In this document: positions 1 to 12,870 of the stretch, piece after piece
Layout: each line of letters begins with the position of its first letter
Position numbering within the stretch: position 1 is the stretch's first letter
Origin: Parascedosporium putredinis
Taxonomy: Eukaryota; Ascomycota; Sordariomycetes; Microascales; Microascaceae
Direction of reading: 5' to 3'
NCBI GenBank assembly: GCA_949357655.1
Contig: CASHTG010000019.1
Span: 930,001 to 994,000 of the forward strand
DNA: 64,000 bases
The notes under the pieces: model-generated
Told to the model about the DNA's origin: nothing
What the model saw: the letters and a program-made list of their open reading frames with translations, nothing else
Databases searched by the model: none
Position numbers and translations under genes: made by a program

Positions 1-3000
1 TTAGCCAGACTATCGTCAGCAGCCGCATCACAGCACAGCTTTGCTATCACAAAGCGTGACACCGCCCTCTCGAGGAGCACATTCATTTCCACGTCTATTA
101 GACACGCCCATCGTTCATACACACACAACTTGTGTCCACACTCTTTGTCTTTGAGAGATCTTTTTTATTATCACCAAACTCGCCCGTTCTTCCTTTTGGC
201 TCAACGCCGTCTGAACTTTCTTCTCAATCCCAACGCCAACGGATACAGTCGGTCCCCATCTACCGCATTCGATATCCCTTGCGCTTCACTGCTCATCCAG
301 CATGCATCTGAACATTCTCCCCTTGTCTCTTTTGCCCTCTCCGCCGTTGGGTCCCCTTTGAGCCCTCGGCGAACAACTCCATCGTCCTCTGGACTCGCCA
401 CAACACCGCCACCTTCTCTCCTCTCCGGCTACGAGCCCCGGCTTGCCAGTGGTCCAATATGACGCATGATAACGGCACGACCATCCTCAGCAGGGGCCAG
501 CTAGTTGATCTGGTAGCGCCCGATGCAGGATGGTGGACTGCTGCCCCTATCAAGCTTCCGCTCAAGGCTCTTGGGCCACCACATGCCTCTCTTTTCTAAG
601 CGAAGATGCCAGCTGAGGATTTTACATCCACTTGAAGTTTACCTAACATGAGACTTGACACGCGAGCTCTCTTGGGATGGTGCTTTCCCCACGCTCATTA
701 ATGATCGTAATTTCTTTTTTTCTCCCTTTCTTTTCACCTGGGCATTTTCTTCATTCAGATCAAATGCACTAGCGGCGTTGTACGGGGTCAAAGATCATCT
801 GGGTTTTATTGTCACATGTCTTTTTTTCTTTCTTTTTCTCGGGGTAGGAGATAGGGGGAGGGGAGGGGGAAACGGGAAAGACGAAAGGCAGCATTTGATC
901 GAGGGCTACATGTAATCTCGGAAGGTAACCGTCAACCCGGGATTAGAACAGCGATCTATATATCAGTAGCTCTGTATCTCCGTATTCCTGGGAAAATTCC
1001 ATCACCTGAATCTATACTGTCCGTGTCCACATATAATACCCAGATCAACTGATATATACATCTATAAATGCTTAAAAACCACAGTCTACCCCACGGTCCT
1101 GATATCGTTCAGTTCGGCTGAAGTGAACTTGACCTCCGCCGTACTTGAACCTGGCGGCCTCGCAGCACAGCTTCTACAGCGCCAATCGTGTCGTCTTCCA
1201 AGGCCTGACGATCTCGAGGTGGCTACATGTATGTTCCGATCACTCTCTTGCTTGTCTCCCTCTTGAAATTCTTGGCTGATGATATGTTGGTCCGCTTCTT
1301 CCTGTTGATCTGTGGTCTACATAGCATTTATTGCTTGCCTGGAAGTTGGAGTGCGTTGTCTTGCACCTTCAAGCTTATCCTTATGTTCACGCTGCTGAAA
1401 TGCTCCAGGCAATCATTACCTTGAGTCCGCAGGGGTGCAGGATTATGAGACAATTAGGGTGTCCTAGGATGACCTGCCTACAAGGGAGATAGAGCCTCGT
1501 ATCCGGCGTGTCGTACAAGATCCCCAGAACGCCACAGGGCACTGCGCCGAGTTTAGGAAGGCCAACCACCTATTCCATGGCTATCGCAAACCGGCCATTT
1601 CACCACCTCGCCATCTTGCTCTGGCGAGCTCCACGGAAGACGAGGTCATCCAAAAACAGCGTCTCCAGACGTTGAGCCTCCGCAGCAACTAGAACCTGTG
1701 AGGGGAGCACTCTCCACTTCAGGTTGCTGGGCTACGAAATAAACCTCCCAGCCTCGTCTCTCAAGCCACCTCGAGCACCGGAGAGTGATCCTGCAAGGAA
1801 ACGAAGAAGAACAAGAAGAAGGATCGAGAAGAAAAAGATGACAGGTGATGAATGGGAGAGGCGTGCTGTGCCAAGCCGTGCATCCTGGGGTAATAAGCTT
1901 TGCCAAGAGACGATTGCCAAGACGCGATTGCCAAGGCGGGTACATGCTGACAGGCAGAGGCCATCTTGGCAGTTGGGTTGGGGGCGCAGAGTCTCCCAAG
2001 GGGATGGATAGCCTATCGAAAGGAAGGACAGACTTTCGGGGTCCAGCTTGGGGGAAGAGGAGGAGGGGGACGATCCAAAAACCAAGTGAGGCCATCGCAG
2101 CACTCAGAAAAGAGAAACCTCCCCAATCCTGGCCCCAAGTCCCATCCCGACTTCTTTCGCCACCAAAGCGTGACGGGATCCCGTTCTCGATGCTTTGGTA
2201 ATCTATTGCCTAAGGGCAAGGGAGGGAAAAAGGCGTGGTCGAATAATTTTACCGGGCGCGATAATATAGGCGTTATGCATTAAATGGTAACCCTTTCTGG
2301 CTCTAGTGTGAGCACCCATCTGGCCACATTCCCGATTCTGTCGACACGCACCACATACTTCGTACACACCACGCGCACATTGGAACCCAACATATGGATG
2401 CGAGGCGCTCCTTGTAGATGCAGCCTCCTCGCTTGTGGAGGGGACCGGTCCAGACCTTCTGTGTGTGGTTTTTTTTTCGTTCGCTTTTCAAGCTTACTTG
2501 ACCTTGTTCTTTTCATTCTTTTCCTTGCCTTCGTCCCTTGCTTGGGGATCTTCTGCCCTTCTCCTTCTGTTTTTTTCTTCTTTCTTTTTAATGCCTCGAG
2601 GCCCATTGTTCTTTGCCAGGTTTAAATTCGGTAGGCACCTCCGATCTCATTTACTTGACATGTCTTGCATAACGCAGGTCGATCAAGGTTCATCTAAATG
2701 AATTCACTCCTGTCGTAACAGGGGCCTTTGCTAGAAGGGTTAAAAATACGTGAAAGGGGAAGAGCTGCCTCTGGTAAAGCGCTTGATCAATCTACCTTGC
2801 GGTCGCCCTGTCCTTCACAAACCGCCGTCCTGGCTGATCGATACAACAATTAATTGGTGCCTATAAAAACAAGAACGCTGTTTCTTACTCAGTTGGCTTA
2901 GCTTCGATGGGCTTGGGACACCCGCATCATGTCCCAGCTCCGCCGTTCGTGTGAAGTCAAGGGAGAGGTGAGTGAGGCACGATCGATATGCCCATCTTAG

Positions 3001-6000
3001 GATCGAGCAAGATTGGATCATGAAGCAAATGCCGTGTTCAGATCGGGCCTCGTCGGCTCTCACCCGGGAGAGGGGTTGCTCCGCACTAGTCTCGCGAGAA
3101 GGAGAGGCCAGCGGGATTTTACACTAGAAAGAAAACCTTCACTGGCCCCAGAACGTGCGCCTTGAGCCTGCACTGCGAGGGAGGCGAGGCGAGGCAGGTC
3201 CGGGCGAACTCCTCACCCAACCATCAAACTCAATCTGTCCCGGTCGGGCGGTGGCGTGCGGACGTGCGGCGAAGAAAAGGGTATACATGAGCAGAAAAGT
3301 ACCACCTGCTCCTGTGTTGGGCTAGTGGGTGCTGCTGATGTACCAAGGTACGAAGTATCCTGGATGTAGCTTCAATACATCCATATCGTCAATGAACGGG
3401 TAGGGCATGCCCATCCGCTCAGTGACGGATGGTTCAATGATGGATAAGATTGCATCGGATCGTCAACATGGAGAGCATTAAACAGCCCGAGGTCTCTCAA
3501 ATAGACAAGCCCATTCTTGTTCTTCCTCTGCTTCTGCTTCTGATGAACCAAGCAAGATGCAGGCTTGGTTGGGCTGCACCTCAAAATGTTGCCATGTACC
3601 ATAGTGGATAATAATGTCAAGTTATTAATCTGGCATTGCACTGCCCCCGAGTGATCAAAAAGCTCGGAGGGGTTGTAAAGTGCGCACTTGATGTAGAGTA
3701 TGCATGCACATCGAGGCCTGGAGCTGGACCGCCCGGCCAGCTCGACCCATCCCGCCTCTTTAATACCAGCCATCCATTCAATGTTGCTCATGTATGATCA
3801 AAGTGACATCTCTCGAAATTGAGTCGGGAAAATCGACTCAAGCGGGATCGTGAGCCTGCGATTGCTGTTGCTAACCGGCCTCGACAAGACGTGAAAATTT
3901 TCCCGCGCGTCTGGGCGAATCGCGCAATTCACAACCCTCGATGATTCCCGTTCTTCATCCCCCCTGCTATATCTTGGAACCTATCCCCTTCCAGCTGGGT
4001 GGGGATCATTCTTGAATCAACATTGAAAGGTAAGAATCAAGGTACCCTTCCAGAGAAGGGGGACTACTTGCAATATCTTGGCATCAGCTTGAGACGACGC
4101 GGTGACTGGCTTTAGCTCGGGTTGCTGGTGGAGTTGCAATACGCAAATGGTCGAGAAGGCCGGTTTGCTCTCGATGCATTGATCAACTGCGCTTATGTCT
4201 CATGGCGAGCCCGCCACTGCATCAATGGGCTTCTGCGTCCTTCGTAGAAAAGAGCCGACCCGATGCGAGCAAAAAAAAAAAAAAAACGAACGGGCAGCTG
4301 CGACGAGTCAACACTCGTGCTGGTGTGAGGAGTGTGGGCTGACACGCGTGGACCTCCGCAACGATGCACTCATCAATTGTGCAAGTATGAAAGCACGAGC
4401 ACCAGAAGGGCCTTTGCTCTCACCTTTCCCGCTCTCATCTATCAGATCTATGATCAAATTGCTGTCAATGGGTCAAAGAGGCTGGCCCCCACCCCGAAAC
4501 CCAATTCTCGACTTGGGGGCAAAGTTGTTTGAACGCTGTAATCGATTGTGTACACTGCCTGGGTCGAAGTAACGGTGAAACGGCGAAATTGAGATAGATG
4601 TATCGCGATGGATCCATCAACTGACTCTGGAGTTTGGTGCCCTTCGATTGTGTACATGCGCATACATGGATAACGTGCTTGCCGTGCTGGAATTTGACTC
4701 CCGTCAATGACTCGGGGATCCTGTATGAGAATTCAGATCACGTCGGATCAATTCATAATAGATCTATGGATCAACCGGTCACTGGCTTGCTTCGTGACCC
4801 CCAGTCATACAACCTGTCTCTGCGACAAGGAGGAAGGATAGTGGATGGATCAATGAACCGATTGGGTATTTCCGCCACACCCGGTACCACGTTCACCTTC
4901 GCAAGTGCCTCAGGGCCCCATCCCACCATACGCTAGCAAACCTTGGTCGCCCCTTCCAGACCGCGGGTGCCAGCCCCCTTCCTTCCCCTTCTAAACCCCT
5001 TCACTGTGTCCCTGGCAGTTTCCTTCCGTCGGCTTGACCCCTTCGAAAAGTACTGTGCTGTACATGCAATTGATGTAAAGCCGCGGTGGGCCAATAAGGT
5101 CTCCCCTCCCTTGCATCTAGTTAATGCTACTTGTACTCGACAGGCCCTCAATCTTCTTTTCCCCCAAAACCCCCATCACGAGTCGCCCCTCGACCCTGTT
5201 TTCCTAACTAACTTTCAACCCGTCCAACGTCCTTCGAGTCGCTCGCTTCGTTTTATTCCTCCAGCTTTCTCCCAGCTCCCAATTTCCCAATACTCTCGAC
5301 TGACCGACTGACCGACCGACCGACCGATTCCGACTCGATCTTCCTCGACGATATCTGCGCTCGTGCGTCCCGCTTCCGTCTTTTTGTGCAACTTGCCCCA
5401 TCGTGTCACAGAAACTGGCCCTCCCGCCCTTCCGCCCTTGCTCCTTTTTTCACCATTTGCCTGGGCGCCGAGACTTCCATTTCCCACCCTCCAGCTTTTC
5501 CCGCACCGCGCCTCTGTTGTGCTCAAACCAAGCTGTCGGTTTCCTGTTGCGAGCCACCCGGAGCGGATTGTCTTGAATCTGGCCTTGTAGCTCCCTTTCC
5601 TTCCCCTTCCAGTATTCTCGCACACGCACGACTCGAAAATCGGTGCATCGTGTTCCATTTCGATAAGCCCCGTCTCGCTCCCCTGATATGCTCTAAACGA
5701 GACGATAATTTCGGCTTCAACTCCACATGCTGGTCGACGGCTACTCCTCATTTTCCCGACGCCTGCTTCATTCTGCACACACTGACGTGGCCCCCATACG
5801 AGTCGAATCAACTAAGCGCTCCGCCGCGTTGCGCGACCCAACGTGGCATATTCCCTCATCCTCATGCCTACATCGACCGACTGCTGGCAGGCATTGAATA
5901 GAACGAGCTTCAAATTCCCAAGCCCATCCGGCTCCTCTCTTGCGATAATTTAGAACCCCTATCCACTCTTCACGCCGCGCGCCATCGAACGCCCTGTGCT

Positions 6001-6179
6001 TGCCCGCGGCTTCTCTCCTCGTCAATGGCGACCATCTGACGGCCCCGAAAGCTTTTGCCGCGCGAAGCCACGCCCTCTAGTCGTAACTTGAAGGCGCGCC
6101 GCTTCGGTACACAACACCCCGTCTTTGATTTATTTCCCTTTCGAAAGTGGCCAACCCATTTCTGGCTGGGACGCAACAA
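1..6179. other. Left flank without a firmly supported gene
   Basis: I see no recognisable protein family here. Bases 1-450 are C/T-rich and look like a fungal 5' leader. A 46-codon ORF begins with ATG at 459. On the plus strand a run of stop-free segments from about 970 to 1742 could be a frame-broken gene: an open stretch at 970-1220, then segments near 1325, 1468 and 1668 whose last two jumps match missing bases. It has no family match and a random origin is possible. An intact 139-codon ATG-to-stop ORF lies on the minus strand at 3372-3791, also unrecognised. A 16-A run lies at 4271-4286. From about 4945 to 6179 the plus strand is strongly pyrimidine-rich, with a GACC/GACT tetranucleotide run near 5298-5328, and is best read as promoter and 5' leader of palH. 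Confidence 0.5.
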
Positions 6180-8425
6180 ATGGAGGCAGGACAGGTCCTG
6201 CCCCCTGGGGGCCGCTATCCCCCGACTTATGCACCGCTACTCTCCTTGCCGCCAAGGGTGGTGCTCTTCTTCTCGAACAAGGCGGTCGTCTTCTCACGCT
6301 CTCCCAGGATGCCGTCTACTTTGCAAATTGCGCTGGCGGTAGCCACCTTTTCCGAGGGAAGAGACTGGGAGCCCTTTATTAGGTGATACTGGCCTATCCG
6401 GCGACAACCCTGGCTTCACCGACCTCCGCGATCCCTTCTACGCGTCGTTATTTCCTGTCTTCTACGCCCTTGCGGGCACTACCATTACCGCGTACATGCT
6501 CGTCATTATGCTTTTCATCACCCCCGCGCTTTCGTGAATGGCGGAGTCGTTTACCTTGGCCGCCACAACCGCTTCACTAGCAGTTCGCCGAGTACGGTTA
6601 CGCTCGGCGGTCGCCCCTGGCTGCAAAAGGTTGCTGCGTTGAGCGTCGCGATATCCCTGTCAATTGCGAGCGGCCAAACCTTTCACTATGCTGAGGCGCA
6701 GTATCACTGGGGTGTTCAAGATGCGCATCGCTTGCAAATCGCAGTCATGGACAGCACCTCCTTGAAGGTGATTCGGCTTCTTTCCGACACTTTCCTCTGG
6801 CTCGCCCAAGCGCAGACCCTTATACGGCTTTTTCAGCGTCAGCGCGAGAAGATTATCATCAAGTGGGCCGCTTTTGCCCTCATCACCCTCGATGTCATTT
6901 TTAGCGCGCTCAACAGCTTTCAAAACTCCAACCCCACTAACCAAGGCAGCACGCGGCCTCAGAGCTTCGTCGAAGCAATCCCCGCCCTCAGCTACCTTTT
7001 CCAGCTCTCCCTAGGCCTGCTCTATGCCGCCTGGGTCATCTACTACGCTATCCTTAAGAAACGATACGCGTTTTATCATCCGCTCATGAAGAACATGCCC
7101 CTCGTCGCCGCTATATCCCTGTTCTCTATACTTGTACCCGTTGTGTTTTTCATTATTGACATCTCGAAACCTGAGTTCGCCGGCTGGGGCGACTATGTTA
7201 GATGGGTCGGCGCTGCGGCAGCCAGCGTGGTTGTGTGGGAGTGGGTAGAGCGCATAGAGGCGCTAGAACGCGAAGAGAAGAAGGACGGCATTCTAGGTCG
7301 CCAGGTATTTGACGGAGACGACATGGTGGAGGCGTCCGCGTCGTCAGACTCCGCTTGGTCCCGCAAGCTGAAGAAACACGACTCCGAAGGAACAGGTGGC
7401 GATGGAACGGGCAGGGGCTCCGGACCGCTGCTGTCGACTCGGGGAAGTATAATAGCGTCACTTGCAGGCCGATACCGACATAACGATAGCCCGACCGGTG
7501 CAGACACCGGCGACGGTGGGGAGAGGGATCGAGCTCCCGGACAGGACGGGGCCGTGGAAAACTTGCGGCCCCCATGTGGCCGGCTCACCCGCCGCCGGTT
7601 GCGACCCCTATAAGTCGTACCGATACAGCCAGCGCGGCGAGCACGGTTTACGCGGTTCGATACCAGCAGGCATCGGAGGGAACACCTGAACCTGGAGCCG
7701 TTGGGCCCTCTGCCGGCGGTGTCCCCCTCCGTACGACGGTGCTGTCTCCAAGCGGCAGCTCAGACGTCAGCCACGCCATCAGCGGTAGCGAAAGCACAGG
7801 TGGATCGGCTGCAAGCCAGGTGGCCGCCGCGGTACAACCCATCCACCGGCACTATCAGAGGCCGTCTGCCGAGTTTGACGATGGTGAGAGGCTCGGCCGA
7901 GAGGGCCGGTGGCCGAGGCTAACGCAAATCGCGCGACCCTCTTCCACCGGGGCGAGGGCCAGTCGACGGGAACGCAAGGAGATGTCGAGGCCCCGGAGCC
8001 GGTGCACCGTCACCGTCGGGAGGACCTCACACGATTCGACTGGCGGTCCAAGCTCGAGGACTTTGCCGCGACGCAAGCCGAGAAATTTCGCGATAGGATC
8101 CGGCCGCCTACGGACGCGGACAATATGCGGGTCACCGTCATTCCAGCGCCGCCTCGGCGGGCGCTGCCCTGGAGCAACTCTTGGAAGAGGAGGAACGCAG
8201 CAGCGAAGAAGCTGACCTAGCGCCCACGCGCACGAGGGACACGCGCGACTCCAATCATGGGGAAGCGGCATTGGCAGTGCTGAGCAGGACCCGAACTTTG
8301 TGGCACCGCCAATGTGGCCTGGTGTGTATCCGCAGACGCAACAGTACTCGGTATCATCCCGCGCGGGATCTCCCGATTCTGTTGCGCCGTCACGGACGGG
8401 GTCAAGACCCTCGCCAACGAGGTAA
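6180..8425 (+). CDS. palH: PalH/Rim21 alkaline-pH sensor, frame broken by about seven one-base deletions
   Basis: PalH (Rim21 in yeast) is the plasma-membrane receptor of the fungal alkaline-pH pathway. It signals through the arrestin PalF and the ESCRT-linked Pal proteins to activate the transcription factor PacC. The extracellular N-terminus carries the family pattern ending LTLSQDAVYFANC. Next come RDPFYASLFPVFYA and MLIVMLFI-like membrane text (here MLVIMLFITPRAF), GGRPWLQKVAALSVAIS, the conserved block LLSDTFLWLAQAQTLIRLF, the helix ALSYLFQLSLGLLYAAWVIYY, YAFYHPLMKNM, and WGDYVRWVGAAAASVVVWEW with the membrane-exit ERIEALEREEKKDGILGR. A long Ser/Pro/Gly-rich cytoplasmic tail contains WPAHPPPVATPISRTDT and ends in PSPTR. 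Reading frame moves 3-2-1-3-2-1-3-2, near 6205, 6355, 6525, 7570, 7900, 8155 and 8260. Each step fits one missing base, giving 750 aa. Start ATG 6180 is inferred. No intron is needed. Family assignment is firm. Confidence 0.93.
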
Positions 8426-8465
8426 CCTCACGCCTGTTCATCCTCTCTTGGGGCATCGCTCTACA

Positions 8466-8535
8466 TCTCTTTCCTCTCTCCCTCTCTCCCTCTCCCCCTC
8501 TCTCTCTCTCACTCCCTCTCTCTCGCTCTCTCTCT
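8466..8535. repeat. CT-rich microsatellite
   Basis: About 70 bases made almost only of CT and CCCT units, interrupted by single A or G bases. It begins some 40 bases after the palH stop, so it probably lies in the palH 3' untranslated region. Confidence 0.85.
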
Positions 8536-10985
8536 ACTTACGAATTTCTTTTCTCTCTCTATTTTCCCCCTTATCAATTTCCCTCTCACGTATCGATTTC
8601 CTGGAGATGATGCATCAGACCCTCGGGTATCAAAGGACACGGGGTCCTTTGATTCAAATGAGAACAGACCAAGCATGGCGTTTTGGGATGACACCGCCAC
8701 AGAGCGAGCTGTCCATGGTTGCATTTTCTGGGCTTCGGAACGAATAACTTCTACAAAAAGGCAATGGCAGGTGAAGGCTACCTATAGGAAGTTGGGTTAT
8801 CATCTCTCTCCAGATGGGAGGCAGATGGCGACGGAGAAGCGCCATTTCCTCACTGGAAGCACATTTTGTCTTTGAATGATTTTCGTCCTCACCCACCCCT
8901 TTCTTTTCAAGGACGAATAATCTGTATCTATATTTTATATTATACCCGTTTTGTTCCTCACCTCTTTCTTTTGTCTCTCACACTTTACTGTCACGGCTCT
9001 CTGCAAATATAGCAGGCTGGGCCGCTCGTGGAATATAGGAAGGATTCTTGAAGAGCTAGTCTCGGCGTAGCTCTGATATCATGGCATAATTCTCAACGCG
9101 AATTGAAAAGACGACCTCGTTCTTGTCCCACTTGTGTTCGCGTGAAACCTAGGCTGCGAGCGCATTATTATCAAGAGGGTGAGAAAGATGACTGCACCAG
9201 CTTGTTCGCATCACACGCTGGGGGATGCACTGCCGGAAAGGACGGGCAACGTTGACCCCCAAATCCTAGGCAAGTAGACGGCTCTTGCTAAGGGGGGAAT
9301 ATTCAAGAAAAAGAAAAAGACAACTATGACACAACAAGTAGATGGATTGATGCGTGGCGAGCAGGTGGTTTGTGATCTCGCTTATTCAGTGATGAGTCGT
9401 GGGTCATTCCCCTCCCCCACCCTCCTTCACTTGCATCCTCATCTCTCTCTCCTGAGCATTGAAAGAAGAAGAGAACCCCGCGTCGCCTAGTGCTTAGATT
9501 CCTTGCTGACAAGGAAAGTCAGATCTCTGGTCAGCAAACAAGAGTTTTTTTCTCCAAGCAATACTTCAGCTGGCTCAAGGGTGGCATCAGCCTTGGCGCC
9601 GGTCGCTTGGACGGAAGAGCGATGCATGCAGTTTTGGGTCCCGAGTGGAGACTATCGGGAGATGAGGTTAGTGGAGGTGGATGGGCGAGCCAGTTGAGGC
9701 ATGTGACATGGATCTCTAGTTCAAGTGTTTGTTTGCCCCTGGTTCCAAAAACGGGTTAATGAAAAAAGTACTGTACTTGAAGAGGCCTAATTTTTGGGCT
9801 TGCCAACAACGCCGGTAGAAGGGGAAAAGGGGGTCCTGAAGCGTACTTGATGTATTGTATGGAATGTGGACGGAACAGCACGGTTGAGTTTCGGCGATGA
9901 TGTACTGAAAAGAACCATCAATGAAGGAGTACGGCAAAGTTGATGCCGGTCCTTGATCGAGCCTTTGCTCGTCTTGTTGACCAGGCTGAACGCATCACTA
10001 ACCGCGCCGTCGCTGTAACCAGGGTCCGTTGAGCTTGCCAGAGAGCCGGTCCTTCCAGGATGCGCCCTCAATAGAAGGAATGCTGGTGCCTGAATATCAT
10101 CTAGGGGAAGGAGCTGGCTCTGGCTGGCTGGCTTGGTCCACCGAGCTGAGGGATGTGCCAGGTCCCTTTTTGACTGGTTCATTTAATAATACTCGATCTC
10201 CAAAGGAGTTGTTCCTCGCGCCTTCCATCGCGTCGTAGCGCAAGAGCACCCCGCCAGGCTGGCGCTGGCTCGTCCGTCGCCTTGCGCGGTAAGAGTTTGG
10301 CAACGTGCGCCCCGCCAAAATGACCGCTAAATTTCCTCACTCGGACAATGCGGTGTCCGCAACTTGTGCCTTCCCCCTGGCTTCATCTCCCCTGACCCTT
10401 GTCCCGTCAGCAGCGCTGCAGATTCAATGTTCAGAAAAATGGATTGGGATGGCTGGCAAATTTTCACCCTCAAGATGAGATTAAAACGGCTTGTTAAGAA
10501 GGGATGGAGAACTTTGATCCAATGGCCGTGTTGCAAGAACAATGAAAGCAGTCGCCAAAAGAATTAAAGGGGAAAATAAATCTCAATAAAACCTGAGCCA
10601 AGTGAAGTTCACTTCCTCAGAATCAAGGTCAAGAGGTACATGGCGGGCCCAGGTGCTGTGCTGTGTGCTGTTTGACTTGGAAGCTAGAAAAGGCCCAGTC
10701 CCAAGCGTTGAAGATCCACGGCCGCCGGCTAGCCCATGCGACCCCGGGGCCCCTTCCCCGCCCAGTCCGCTTCCTCTTCACCCTTGTGCCCCCTTCATCC
10801 ATAATTTCCCCTTGACGACTAAGAATTGAGGACAAGATTTTTTTTTCCTTTCCTTTTGCTGGCTCGCTTTTTCCGCTTCAGTTCCCGTCCCGCTCCTCTA
10901 CACTCCACCTTGCCCCTTTTACGCATATTGACCCTCTTGATACTCCGACGTGAGTGGAATCTACTTTTGGGGTGTTCTTTTCTTC

Positions 10986-11005
10986 TTTTTTTTTTTTTTT
11001 TTTTT
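10986..11005. repeat. 20-base poly-T tract in the LAG1 leader
   Basis: An uninterrupted run of 20 T about 270 bases upstream of the ceramide synthase start, inside a pyrimidine-rich stretch. Poly(dA:dT) tracts in fungal promoters are usually nucleosome-poor. That role is inferred, not shown. Confidence 0.7.
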
Positions 11006-11275
11006 CCCTCCCTCGTCCTTTTTTATCCCTCCGCCCCTGGCACCACACCACCAACACACTTGCACGGGACCATCTTTTGTCGCTTCTCCTTGGATCTCAC
11101 CTAAGCTATCCGCTGCATCCGACTATCCACGACTTAACCCTTGATACTCGCTGTTCCTGCTTGGGACGGCGCGTATCCTCCTCCCTCCCTCACTCTACCT
11201 GTATTTCCGTCCTGTATCTCTCGACTCTCGACTACGACTTTTGGTGATCATCCGTCCTCGACCCGACTCGCAATC

Positions 11276-12870
11276 ATGGCGGCTAGCGAACCCTTTCCGA
11301 TCCTCAACACCTCGGCGGACCAGTTACACACGGCCCCGGGCGATGCGCCGAGGAGGAGGAGGAAGTCCAGCGCGTTGGATAGGATAGACGGCGATGGAAA
11401 GACCAGACTTGCCATGGACGGCCATCAGGTTCGTTGTCGCATCCCTCGAGTCATCTCCATGCTCCCCTCTCCCCTACCCCCTTGCCGTATCCAAGGCCTC
11501 TCGCGCCGCTTTCGTTCTTGCTTGCTTTCTTCTTGTTCTTCGCGCCGCATTTGCTCCAGGCTCACCTTGATCCAAGCGGGTGCCGTATCATATTGCGCAC
11601 TTGGTCGAGCCGTGAAGGCTCGGTTTGATACCTTGCCCATCCTCTGCGTCCTTTTGCTAACAATGCGTTGTCCACACCTCTAGGCCGAAGCACCGAAGCG
11701 CCTTTCGAAGCGCCGTAGAGCTAGGGGCCTCCTCTCTCGCTTTCGACACGCCATTTCTCGGCATAACTGCATTCTCCCTGCCTGCATCCTCCTCACGTTC
11801 GGCACTCTTTACGCTTTGAACCCCACCGAGGCGAATCCGATCCACCGCTTCATCTTTCTCTCATACCCCCTCGCCGCCGAGCCGGGCAAAGCTCAGCTCT
11901 ACGGCAAAGGATACTGGGATATCGCTTTTGTTGCCTTTTACACCGTGGTCTTGACCTTCACCCGCGAGTTCTTTATGCAGGAAATCTTTCGGCCTATTGC
12001 CCGCTACGCTGGCCTCCCCGTCGTAAGCAACCTCGCTTCATGGAGCAGGCGTACACGGCCCTCTACTTTGGCATTCTAGGGCCCGCTGGAATGTACGTCA
12101 TGAGCAAGACCCCGTCTGGTACTACAACACCCGAGGCATGTACGAGGGGTCCCCACTGGTACCAGGAGGGCATCGTCAAGTTCTACTACCTTTTCCAGGC
12201 CGCCTACTGGGCCCAGCAGGCTATCGTCCTGGTGCTCGGCATGGAGAAGCCCCGCAAAGACTTCCGCGAACTCGTCGCCCACCACATTGTCAGTCTGGCC
12301 TTGATCGGCTGCAGCTACCGTTTCCACTTTACCTACATTGGCCTCGCCATCTACACCACCCACGACATTAGCGACTTTTTCCTTGCCGTAAGTACTTGCT
12401 CCTTTCTCTGCGCGTGTCCGACGCTGGCTCTAAGCGCGTGACCACGATGAAGAACTTTGTATGCTAATAAACCCATTTCGCGCCGTTCTCAGACCTCCAA
12501 GACTCTCAACTACCTCGATTCGCCCATCGTCGGACCGTATTATGCCCTCTTCATGGGTGTCTGGATCTACATGCGCCACTACCTCAACCTCAAGGTCATC
12601 TACTCCCTCTTCACCGAGTTCAAGACGGTTGGACCCTACGAGTTGGACTGGGCGGGTGGTCAGTTCAAGTGCGAAATGGCGTTCTGGATCACCCTCATTC
12701 TCCTATCTTCCCTCCAGGCTCTCAACGTCTTCTGGTTGTATTACATTATCCGAATCGCCTACCGCTTCGTCCGCGACAAGCATGCGACGGATGAAAGGTC
12801 TGACGATGAGGGTGAGGACGATGATGAGGAGCCCGTCGTCGAGGCTTCCTCTCCAAAGAAGTCGAGTTAA
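11276..12870 (+). CDS. LAG1: Ceramide synthase, Lag1/Lac1 family (TLC domain)
   Basis: Ceramide synthases join a fatty acyl-CoA to a sphingoid base in the ER membrane. Exons are 11276-11428, 11684-12387 and 12493-12870, with introns 11429-11683 (GTTCGT...CTAG) and 12388-12492 (GTAAGT...TCAG). The basic N-terminus (PRRRRKSS) precedes the first membrane helix (CILPACILLTFGTLYAL). The TLC domain follows, with FMEQAYTALYFGILGPAG, the catalytic Lag motif containing HHIVSLALIGCSYRFHFTY and HDISDFFLA|TSKTLNYLDSP across intron 2, then FMGVWIYMRHYLNLK and YSLFTEF. The tail is acidic (SDDEGEDDDEE) and ends PKKSS. The key histidine pair and the aspartates are present. Three deletion sites, near 12031 (one base), 12110-12113 (one) and 12147-12154 (two), break the frame. 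With four bases restored the product is 412 aa, a normal fungal length. Whether it is the Lag1 or Lac1/BarA paralogue cannot be decided here. Confidence 0.95.

Larger units (their letters stand above)
8426..11275. other. Intergenic: palH 3' flank and LAG1 promoter/leader
   Basis: No gene is recognised. A CT microsatellite follows the palH stop almost immediately. A 131-codon ATG ORF on the minus strand (9787-10182) has no family features. From about 10830 to 11275 the plus strand is pyrimidine-rich, with a 20-T run at 10986-11005 and a further TC-rich stretch up to the ceramide synthase ATG. This is typical of a filamentous-fungal 5' leader. Confidence 0.5.

Noticed and set aside
1646..2103. 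Minus-strand ORFs of 149 and 123 codons
   Set aside because: Overlapping open frames on the same C/T-rich strand with no family features; composition bias explains both.
4943..5901. Long ORFs of 122 and 171 codons upstream of palH
   Set aside because: They lie on a strongly pyrimidine-rich strand where stops are rare, and the composition (Pro, Ser, Leu, Phe, Arg) is that of translated leader sequence.
6180..8425. palH as a genuine pseudogene
   Set aside because: The same one-directional single-base damage affects Cdc48 and every other conserved gene, while residues and splice sites are intact. A technical cause is simpler.
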